In this document: positions 28,975 through 34,910 of the stretch, piece after piece
Layout of the letters: every line of letters starts with the position of its first letter
Numbering within the stretch: the stretch's first letter is position 1
Assembly: GCA_020425635.1 (NCBI GenBank)
Contig: JAGQRJ010000691.1
Coordinates: 1-34,910, forward strand
DNA length: 34,910 nucleotides
Source: Planctomycetota bacterium
Lineage (GTDB): Bacteria; Planctomycetota; J058
Direction of reading: 5' to 3'
Translations under genes and position numbers: made by a program
Notes under the pieces: generated by a model
Seen by the model: the letters and a program-made list of their open reading frames with translations, nothing else
Told to the model about the DNA's origin: nothing
Database searches by the model: none

Positions 28975-29868
28975 ATGCACTGCAAGACGTGGATTTGGCT
29001 CGGGTGCGCCCTGATCGCAGGAGGAGGGACGGCCCTCGCCGCCCCCAAGCCGGAGTCGGCCGCCAAGGCGCTCGTGCGCGGGGCCAAGCAGCTCGCGCAG
29101 CTCAAGAGCTACCGGATCGAGTTCTCGGTCTCAGGGGGGCTCGCCAAGGGCGCGGACCACGCCCTGGTCGAGACGCGGGTCAACGAGAGCTGGACGGGCG
29201 CCGTCCGCGGCAAGGTCGTCCAATTGAACCAGGGCGAAGGCTTCCGCCTTCGCCGGGGTGAGTTCGAGGGAGCGATCCAAGACGGACTCCAGTGGAAGGC
29301 CCTGCTCGCGACCGACAAGGGCCGGCTCCTGGGCCGGCTGTTCAAGGACCCAGAAGCGACCCTCGCCCGCGCGCTGCGCTCGAAACGGCGGGCCACGTGG
29401 CTGGCCCCCGTCGCGGGCGCGAGCGCTGACGGGGCGCCTGCGCAGGCCGAGACCGAGGACGGCACCCGGAGCGGCTCCCGCGGAGCGAGCAGCGAGCTCG
29501 ACGAAGGCCCGCTGCCGACCGTGCTCGAGGTCGAGGGCCCGGCGATCGAGGCGATCCAGCACTTCGAACAGATCGTCTCCTCGGGCTGCTTCGCCGAAGG
29601 CTGAGGCGTCTCCGAATCCTTGTCCCGTGCGGACAAGACCCTCACCAAGATCGTCTACCGCGTGACCTTCGACGAAACCCGCCAACGCGTGACCGAGCTC
29701 CAGGTCACGACCCTCTGCGCCCAGAAGAACGGCCTGCAGTCGGTCGACCCGAAGGTGGCGTTCAGCTCCAACGAGCACATTGCCTTCGTCGCGACGTACC
29801 GCTTCTCCCAGGAAGACGCGGTCGAGATCTTCCCCGTCCCAGCGGCCGCAGGCAAACTGCTCAAGTAG
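28975..29868 (+). CDS. Secreted protein with in-frame TGA; candidate selenoprotein
   Basis: A 298-codon frame from ATG (Shine-Dalgarno GGAGG 7 nt upstream) to TAG, interrupted once by TGA at codon 210 (29602-29604). Residues 1-23 are a signal peptide (MHCKTW, hydrophobic core, cleavage near TALAA), so the product is exported. The body has strand-rich segments such as SYRIEFSVSGG and KIVYRVTFDET, loosely like periplasmic lipid- or lipoprotein-binding folds; the family is not recognised. Around the TGA the peptide is SSGCFAEG-stop-GVSESL: Cys205 lies five residues before position 210. After the TGA the frame keeps strong coding character for 87 codons and has no good start of its own (a TTG at 29620 only). 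A SECIS-like hairpin follows the TGA. Options are selenocysteine insertion, a recent nonsense mutation, readthrough or a sequencing error. If TGA stops, a 209-residue product results. Confidence 0.75.
29602..29644 (+). promoter_or_regulatory. Candidate bacterial SECIS hairpin at the in-frame TGA
   Basis: CTTGTCC (29619-29625) pairs perfectly with GGACAAG (29631-29637) around the loop CGTGC, whose second base is G. The loop begins 21 nt after the TGA. A lower stem TGAGG (29602-29606) with CCTCA (29640-29644) puts the TGA at its base, as in E. coli fdhF. The internal loop is asymmetric (12 against 2 nt), a weak point. Confidence 0.5.
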
Positions 29869-29919
29869 TCGGTCGCGGCGCCACCTCGAGCGCCCCTACG
29901 GACCAGGGCGCGCCCCGGA

Positions 29920-31422
29920 TCAGCCCTCGAGGTCGTAGCGCTGGAGCAAGCCGTAGAGGGTCGAGCGGGGGATCCCGAGCTGGCGCGCGGCCTTGGCCTT
30001 GTTGCCCTGGGCCTCGCGCAGCGCGGCCTCGATCATGGCGCGCTCGACCTCGCCCAGGGTCTTCCCGGCGAGGGTGCCGCTCGCGCGGGACACCCCCCGC
30101 CCCGCGCGGACCTGCTCCGAGAGCTGGCGCGCGCTGAGCACCTCGACGTCGAGCTCAGCGAGCCGGCGGACCTCGTTTCGTAGCTCGCGCACGTTGCCCG
30201 GCCAGGCGTAGGCGCAGAGCAGCGAGAGCGCGTTCTCGGTGAAGGCCAGCCGCCGGCCCGCGAAGTGCTCGATCAGGTCGGGGACGTCGCCGGGGCGCTC
30301 GCGCAGCGCGGGCACGCGGATCCGCTGCACGTCGAGGCGGTAGTAGAGGTCCTCGCGGAAGTCCCCGGCCTCGACCCGCGCCAGCAGGTCGTGCCGGGTG
30401 ATCGCCACCACGCGGCAGGCGACACGCACGCGCTGGGCGCTGCCGGCAAGGGTCAGCTGCCCGTCGCGCAAGACCGCGACCAGCTTGCCTTGCATGACCG
30501 GGCTGAGCTCGGCGACGTCGTCGAGGACGAGCGTGCCGCGCTCGGCGCGCACCAGAGCGCCGCTGTTGGGTCCCTGGCGCGCCTGGCCGAACAGCTCGGC
30601 CTCGAGCTGCTCGTCGGTCACCGCGGCGCAGCCCTGGACGACGAAGGGCTGCTTGGGGAGCTCGCCGCGCGCGTGCAGTTCACGCGCGACCAGGGCCTTG
30701 CCGACGCCCGTCTCCCCGAGCAAGAGCACCGGCTCACTGCTGCGCGCGGCGCGCTCGAGCTGCTCGAACAGGCCGCACATGACGGGGCTGCTGCCGACCA
30801 GCGCGCCGAAGCGGCCCAGCGCACGAGGCGCGGCCTCGGCCCCGCGCGGGGCGCGGGTCAGGCGCTCGAGCTCGCGCAGGCTCTCGCTCATGCGCGCGGC
30901 GTCGGCGCGCAGCTCGGCGGTCTCCAGCGCCAGCGCGGCCTGGTCGGCGAAGGTGCGCAGGATCGGGAGGTCCTCCGTCGAGAACGCGGCCCCGTGCAGG
31001 CGGTGATCGAGGTAGAGCACCCCGCGGACCTCGCCCCGCAGCCGCAAGGGCACACAGAGGATCGAGACCACCCGGTTGGCCTGCACGCTCGAGACCTCGA
31101 GCACGTCGGCGTCCTCTTCGCGGGTGGTGACCAGGCCTTCGCCGCTGTCGAGCACGCGCTGGACGACGGTCCGAGACACGTCGCCCTCGGCGCTGCGCAG
31201 CCGGGTCTGGCTGAAGCCCCGGGCGCTCTCGACCCGGCAGGCCGGGCGCCCGTCGGGCTGCCTCCCGGTCACACGCACCAGGTAGCCCCGCTCGGCCTCG
31301 GTGATCTCGATCGCCGAGTCGAGGATCAGCGGCAGCAGATCTTCGGCCCGGGTCTCGTCGGCCAGGGCCTGGGAGAGGTCGCGGACACGCCGCAGCCAGA
31401 GGAGTTCGCGCTCGTCGCTCAC
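29920..31422 (-). CDS. GAF-AAA+-Fis regulator lacking the sigma-54 GAFTGA loop
   Basis: A 500-residue regulator starting at GTG. A GAF domain spans about 25-170 (ILCVPLRLRGEVRGVLYLDH is typical), followed by a helical linker. AAA+ domain: Walker A GETGVGK (236-242), ELFGQ at 276-280, Walker B TLVLDD (297-302, DD instead of DE), [11 protein letters not shown] and [12 protein letters not shown] Fis-type helix-turn-helix is at about 473-496 (GNKAKAARQLGIPRSTLY). The sigma-54-binding GAFTGA is replaced by QGPNSGA at 283-289, so normal sigma-54 activation is unlikely; it may act on sigma-70 promoters, as TyrR-type relatives do, or repress. The GTG is supported by CATAAT 6 nt upstream; a longer in-frame start at 31512 would overlap the divergent kinase gene. 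Its divergent neighbour is the dual kinase, a possible target or partner. Confidence 0.9.
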   Translation of the reverse strand: MSDERELLWLRRVRDLSQALADETRAEDLLPLILDSAIEITEAERGYLVRVTGRQPDGRPACRVESARGFSQTRLRSAEGDVSRTVVQRVLDSGEGLVTTREEDADVLEVSSVQANRVVSILCVPLRLRGEVRGVLYLDHRLHGAAFSTEDLPILRTFADQAALALETAELRADAARMSESLRELERLTRAPRGAEAAPRALGRFGALVGSSPVMCGLFEQLERAARSSEPVLLLGETGVGKALVARELHARGELPKQPFVVQGCAAVTDEQLEAELFGQARQGPNSGALVRAERGTLVLDDVAELSPVMQGKLVAVLRDGQLTLAGSAQRVRVACRVVAITRHDLLARVEAGDFREDLYYRLDVQRIRVPALRERPGDVPDLIEHFAGRRLAFTENALSLLCAYAWPGNVRELRNEVRRLAELDVEVLSARQLSEQVRAGRGVSRASGTLAGKTLGEVERAMIEAALREAQGNKAKAARQLGIPRSTLYGLLQRYDLEG

Positions 31423-31428
31423 GGGTCG

Positions 31429-31434
31429 ATTATG
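31429..31434 (-). promoter_or_regulatory. -10 box CATAAT, leaderless GTG start
   Basis: On the minus strand CATAAT ends exactly 6 nt (CGACCC) before the GTG at 31422. Together with 31459-31464 it forms a compact divergent promoter pair within 49 bp. Confidence 0.5.
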
Positions 31435-31458
31435 CCAGGGGCGCCCGACCCCCTGTGC

Positions 31459-31464
31459 TAGGCT
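31459..31464 (+). promoter_or_regulatory. -10-like box TAGGCT of the dual-kinase gene
   Basis: TAGGCT ends 7 nt (CGCGCCG) before the ATG at 31472. It is identical to the box before the kinase-WD40 gene at 26838 and has no Shine-Dalgarno. Confidence 0.5.
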
Positions 31465-31471
31465 CGCGCCG

Positions 31472-34400
31472 ATGACCCTCTCCTGGTCTTTCGGGGCGGA
31501 CGTGCCCGCCACCTCGCGCTCGGATTCGCGCGACGGCGTGCTCGCTCCAGGGCAGCGCTTCGGCCCCTACCGGATCCAGGCGCTGCTCGGCGAGGGAGGC
31601 TCGAGTCGCGTCTACCGCGCGACCGACGCGGCCGGGCGAGAGGTCGCGCTCAAGCTGCTCAAGGCGACGAGCCTGGACGCCACGCGCCGCGAGCGCTTCC
31701 TGCGCGAGGGCCAGGCGACGGCCGGCCTCGAACACCCTGGGATCGTGCGCGTGCTCGCGGGCGGCGAGGTCGAGGGACTCCCCTTCCTGGCCTACGAGCT
31801 CGTCCCCGAGGCCACGGACCTGCGCGCGCGGCTCAGCGAAGCCGGGCTCGCGGGTCGCGTGCGCCTGCTCCGCGCCGCCGCCGCCGCGGTGGCCCATGCC
31901 CACGCCGCGGGGGTCGTGCACCGCGACCTCAAGCCTTCGAACCTGCTCGTCGACGGCGCCGGCCAGGTTCGCGTCGCCGACTTCGGCCTGGCGCTGGTCC
32001 AAGGCCAGGCGCGCCTGACCCACGACGGCGAGGTCGTGGGCACCCCGCGCTACATGGCCCCCGAACAAACGACCCCAGGGCCCAGCGAGCCGGGTCCTCC
32101 GGCGGACGTGTGGGCGCTGGGGGTGCTGCTCTACGAGGCGCTGACCGGGCAGCGTCCCTTCCCCGCCGCGCGCTGGCTCGAGCTGCGCGCGCAGATTCAA
32201 CAGGCCCGTCCCGCGCCGCCACGCGCGCACGACCCCACGCTCCCGGCTGCGCTGGAGGCGGTGTGCCTGCGCGCGCTCGCCCTCCACCCCGAGCAGCGCT
32301 ACCCAGACGCAGGCGCGTTCGCCGCGGCCCTCGACGCGGCCCTCGCGAGCTGCTCCTTGCCCGACGCCCCCGACGCGGCGCCGCCCCTCACCGCCCTCAG
32401 CCCCGGCTCCGGGTCCTCGGTCTTTCCCCTGGGCGAGGTAGGCGGCTTCACCTTGCTCGAGGTCCTCGGCCGCGGCGGCATGGGGATCGTCTACCGCGCC
32501 CGCGACCACGCCCTGGGGCGCGAGGTCGCGCTGAAGTTCATTCTCGACGCGCGCGGGAACGCCCGCCGCCTGGAGCGTTTCCGCCGCGAGGGTCAGGTGA
32601 CCGCCTCGCTGAATCACCCCGCGATCCTCAAGGTCCACGGGGCGGGCGAGCTCGAGGGGATCCCCTACCTCGAGTACGAGCTCGTCCCCGAGGCGCGCTC
32701 GCTGAAGCAGGCCTGTCGAGCCCTCGCGCTGCGAGATCGCCTGACCTTGCTGCGCGACGCCGCCCGCGGGCTGGGCCACGCCCACGCCCACGGCGTCGTG
32801 CACCGCGACGTCAAGCCAGACAACGTGCTCGTCGACACCGAAGGCCGCGTGCTCGTCGCCGACTTCGGGCTCGCTGCCGCCGGGGGCATGCAGCGGCTGA
32901 CCCTCTCTGGCGCCATGGTCGGCACCCCGCACTACATGGCGCCAGAGCTCGCGGTCGGCGAGCGCGACAAGGTCGGACCGCCGACCGACGTGTGGGCGCT
33001 CGGCGTGCTCTTGTTCGAGCTGCTGGCCGGACGCCTGCCCTTCGACGCGCAGAGCCTGGTCCAGCTCAGCGTGCAGATCGCGAGCGGCCAGACGCCCAGC
33101 CCGCGCGACGTCGACCCCTCGATCGATCGTGGGCTGGAGGCGATCTGCGCCAAGGCGCTGCGCAAGGAGCCAGAGCTCCGCTACGCCCACGGCGACGCCT
33201 TCGCCGACGACCTCGACGCGTGGCTCTCCGGGGCGCAGCTCTCCGCCTCGACGCCGACGGCGCGTCGCCCCCTGGCGCGCGGCGCCAGCCGCGCGCTCCC
33301 GGTGGCGTTGGCCGTGGGCGGGGTGCTCGGGGCGGGGCTGTTCGTGGTCCTCTCGCGCCCGGGCGGCGCGAAGGGCCCGAGCGCCGCGGGCGTCTCCGCC
33401 GTGGAGACGCAGGCGCTTCCGCCGGCGCCCAGCCAGCCCGCGCGCCTCTCCGCGGCGGAGGTGACCGCGGGGCGGGCCGAGTGGACGACGGCCCTGGCCA
33501 TGCACGACCCGGAGCAGCAGGTCGCCCTCGCCTACGACTGGCTGCGTCGCTACCCCCAGCACCCCGAAGCGCCCGAGGTCGAGCGCTTCGTCGCCGAGCG
33601 CCGCTTCAGCTACCCACTGCGCACGCTCCGCCACGCCGACGACGGGACGTCCCACTGCGTCTTCGTCGCACCCGGCAAGCTCCTCGTCGCCGGCGCCGAC
33701 GGCACCCTGACCCGCTGGAACCTCGACACGGGCGCCCTCGAGCAACGCTGGGCGGTTTCGTCCGGCGAGCCCATGCCGGCGGTCAAGGCCTTCGTGGCGA
33801 CCGCGGACCTCGCGGTGCTTGGGACCCAGTCCGGCCTCTACTGGTTCGACTTGCGGATCGGGAAGACCGTTACCCGGATCCGGGGCCCGCGAGTGAACGC
33901 GCTGCGCCGCTCGCCGGACGGCTCGACGCTCGCCGTCGCCGAGGAGGGACCGCAGGTCCGAGCGTTCGCCTTCGCCAGCGGAGCGCGGGTCCACACCTTC
34001 TCGGGCTACCCCAGCAGCGTCGCGACCCTGGCCTACTCCCCCGACGGAGGGCGGCTGCTCACCCTCGTGGGACACAAGAGCGAGCTCGGCCTGCCCGTGG
34101 ACTGCGAGCTCTGGATCTGGGACCTCGCCGACCCCAGCCAGGAGCCGGTGCGGACGCCCTTTCCGACGCTCTCCACCTGCGCCGCGGTGTCGCCCGACGG
34201 AGCCCGGATCGTGGTCGGGACCGTCCCCGGACAGCTCTACGTCCGTAACGCGCGCACCGGCAGGTTCCTGTTCCAGTTCGAGGGGGATCCCCCCGCGGGA
34301 GTCGAAGTGCCCACCTTCTTTCAGCGCCGTGCCCATGACGGGGGCTGCAAGGGCGTCGCCTACTCGGGCGACGGCGCGACCCTGTATTCCGTCAGCCAGG

Positions 34401-34573
34401 GGAACCGCCCGCACATGAACCAGCTCCGGGTGTGGGACGTCGCCACGAGGCGCGAGCGCCGGACCGTGGTCGTCCGCCCCTACGACCTGCAGTCGCTCGC
34501 GCTGTCCCCCGACGGGACCCTGCTCGCGATCGGCACGGACCGGGGCACCGTCGAGGTCTGGGCCACCCAGTAG
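31472..34573 (+). CDS. Dual-domain Ser/Thr kinase with TM and WD40-like propeller
   Basis: A 1033-residue protein with two complete kinase domains in tandem. Domain 1 (about 31-290): loop GEGGSS 40-45 (third Gly replaced by Ser), Lys61, HRDLKPSN with Asp152, DFG 170-172. Domain 2 (about 325-585): GRGGMG 333-338, Lys355, HRDVKPDN with Asp446, DFG 464-466. Both keep all catalytic residues. A transmembrane helix (607-627) follows, then a linker and a beta-propeller of WD40-like blades from about 660 to the end (GADGTLTRWNLDTG, YSPDGGRLLTL, SPDGTLLAIGTDRGTVEVW). The kinases should be cytoplasmic and the propeller external. ATG 31472 has the TAGGCT box 7 nt upstream. It is divergent from the GAF-AAA+ regulator with 49 bp between the two start codons, suggesting joint control. 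Two active-looking domains in one chain could allow intramolecular trans-phosphorylation. Confidence 0.94.
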   Translation: MTLSWSFGADVPATSRSDSRDGVLAPGQRFGPYRIQALLGEGGSSRVYRATDAAGREVALKLLKATSLDATRRERFLREGQATAGLEHPGIVRVLAGGEVEGLPFLAYELVPEATDLRARLSEAGLAGRVRLLRAAAAAVAHAHAAGVVHRDLKPSNLLVDGAGQVRVADFGLALVQGQARLTHDGEVVGTPRYMAPEQTTPGPSEPGPPADVWALGVLLYEALTGQRPFPAARWLELRAQIQQARPAPPRAHDPTLPAALEAVCLRALALHPEQRYPDAGAFAAALDAALASCSLPDAPDAAPPLTALSPGSGSSVFPLGEVGGFTLLEVLGRGGMGIVYRARDHALGREVALKFILDARGNARRLERFRREGQVTASLNHPAILKVHGAGELEGIPYLEYELVPEARSLKQACRALALRDRLTLLRDAARGLGHAHAHGVVHRDVKPDNVLVDTEGRVLVADFGLAAAGGMQRLTLSGAMVGTPHYMAPELAVGERDKVGPPTDVWALGVLLFELLAGRLPFDAQSLVQLSVQIASGQTPSPRDVDPSIDRGLEAICAKALRKEPELRYAHGDAFADDLDAWLSGAQLSASTPTARRPLARGASRALPVALAVGGVLGAGLFVVLSRPGGAKGPSAAGVSAVETQALPPAPSQPARLSAAEVTAGRAEWTTALAMHDPEQQVALAYDWLRRYPQHPEAPEVERFVAERRFSYPLRTLRHADDGTSHCVFVAPGKLLVAGADGTLTRWNLDTGALEQRWAVSSGEPMPAVKAFVATADLAVLGTQSGLYWFDLRIGKTVTRIRGPRVNALRRSPDGSTLAVAEEGPQVRAFAFASGARVHTFSGYPSSVATLAYSPDGGRLLTLVGHKSELGLPVDCELWIWDLADPSQEPVRTPFPTLSTCAAVSPDGARIVVGTVPGQLYVRNARTGRFLFQFEGDPPAGVEVPTFFQRRAHDGGCKGVAYSGDGATLYSVSQGNRPHMNQLRVWDVATRRERRTVVVRPYDLQSLALSPDGTLLAIGTDRGTVEVWATQ

Positions 34574-34597
34574 CGAACCGTCCCCAGCGGTCACGCT

Positions 34598-34609
34598 CCC
34601 AGATCTGGG
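34598..34609. other. 12-bp palindrome after the dual-kinase gene
   Basis: CCCAGATCTGGG is a perfect dyad 24 bp after the stop codon. It has no loop or T-run, so it is not a terminator. A protein-binding site is possible, but chance is also plausible at this GC content. Confidence 0.3.
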
Positions 34610-34674
34610 CAAGGAACAGCGTCGGATCTCGACACCTCAGCCGAGGGTCGTCGGGACGCCGACACGCGCGGACT

Positions 34675-34699
34675 GGTTAGGGCGCCTGGCGCCCTGACC
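34675..34699. promoter_or_regulatory. 25-bp palindrome upstream of the last gene
   Basis: Arms GGTTAGGGCGCC (34675-34686) and GGCGCCCTGACC (34688-34699) around one central T; 11 Watson-Crick pairs plus one G-T. It lies about 50 bp before the ATG at 34749. It could be an operator or a terminator stem without a T-tract for the kinase gene. Nothing else is seen in 34574-34748 apart from a smaller dyad and the ribosome site GAGGGAGGTG (34734-34743). Confidence 0.4.
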
Positions 34700-34748
34700 C
34701 CGCAGCGGGCGCGCCGGTTGCGCTGGCCAGCTGAGAGGGAGGTGCGCC

Positions 34749-34910
34749 ATGAAGCGTCGCGCGATCTTGGGGGCCGCGGTCACCGGGGTGGTCTTGGGAG
34801 CGTGGGGGATCCTGCGTTCGGACGCCCGCCCCCCGACCCAGGCCCAACCGACGGCGGCCCCTGCCCCCGCCGTCCTCACCGGCTCCTTCGTGGTCACCGC
34901 CGCGAGCCCG
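34749..34910 (+). CDS. Secreted protein, 5' end only
   Basis: Fifty-four codons are visible before the right edge. MKRRAILGAAVTGVVLGAWG is a clear signal peptide (basic n-region, hydrophobic core), followed by a Pro/Ala/Thr-rich stretch typical of an exported linker. A GAGGGAGG ribosome site is 7 nt before the ATG. There is no lipobox cysteine in the visible part. The family cannot be judged. It is separated from the dual-kinase gene by 175 bp holding a 25-bp palindrome, so it probably has its own regulation. Confidence 0.75.
   Translation, partial: MKRRAILGAAVTGVVLGAWGILRSDARPPTQAQPTAAPAPAVLTGSFVVTAASP

Noticed and set aside
29620-29868. A separate short gene starting at TTG 29620
   Set aside because: It is in the same frame as the upstream gene, 15 nt after its TGA, has no ribosome site or promoter box, and its TTG lies inside the hairpin. 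One interrupted gene explains it better.
31423-31512. A longer N-terminus for the GAF-AAA+ regulator starting at 31512
   Set aside because: The extra residues are unlike the family, would overlap the divergent kinase gene, and a CATAAT box sits 6 nt before the GTG at 31422.

Overview
This is very GC-rich DNA (about 70% GC, third codon positions nearly all G or C). It is dense with membrane-anchored Ser/Thr kinases fused to TPR or WD40 sensor domains, and also carries sigma-54-type AAA+ regulators, a prokaryotic RING-type finger protein, an AidB-like flavoprotein and a PPK2 polyphosphate kinase. That mix fits a large-genome Planctomycetota, or less likely a Myxococcota. No rRNA or other marker settles it. 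I see no insertion sequence, integrase, phage gene or CRISPR array, so this looks like resident chromosome.

Layout. (1) 1-10676, minus strand: a five-gene operon read right to left. It encodes a pseudokinase/TPR membrane protein, a lipoprotein overlapping it by 4 bp, a dynamin-like GTPase, and two tandem paralogous kinase-TPR proteins, the last cut by the left edge; the last three gaps are 52-55 bp. (2) 10837-15140, plus strand: a secreted orphan protein, a RING-like zinc-finger membrane protein and aidB. (3) 15169-21481, plus: a kinase, a response-regulator-like sigma-54 activator, and a second kinase 17 bp after it. (4) 21576-25273, minus: a remnant of a C39-like peptidase, a 24-TPR protein and a calcineurin-like phosphoesterase. 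(5) 25354-25457: tRNA-Lys(TTT) with a strong terminator hairpin. (6) 25542-28829, plus: ppk2, a small lipoyl-like protein and a kinase-WD40 protein. (7) 28975-29868, plus: a secreted protein gene with one in-frame TGA followed by a SECIS-like hairpin. (8) 29920-34573: a GAF/AAA+ regulator (minus) divergent from a kinase with two complete catalytic domains plus a WD40-like propeller. (9) 34749 to the right edge: the start of a secreted protein.

Two things stand out. The first is the candidate selenoprotein at 28975-29868: coding clearly continues past TGA at 29602, and a hairpin with its apical loop 21 nt downstream has the geometry of a bacterial SECIS element. The second is a start-site architecture shared by at least seven genes: a TAnnnT-like -10 hexamer lies only 5-7 nt before the start codon, implying leaderless mRNAs. 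This rule also fixes several GTG starts.

Functionally the window reads as a signalling region. It has eight kinase-fold domains in seven proteins, one of them a clear pseudokinase, with outward-facing TPR, WD40 or unknown sensor domains. Two AAA+ regulators carry altered key motifs. Substrates and cognate sensor kinases cannot be read from the sequence.
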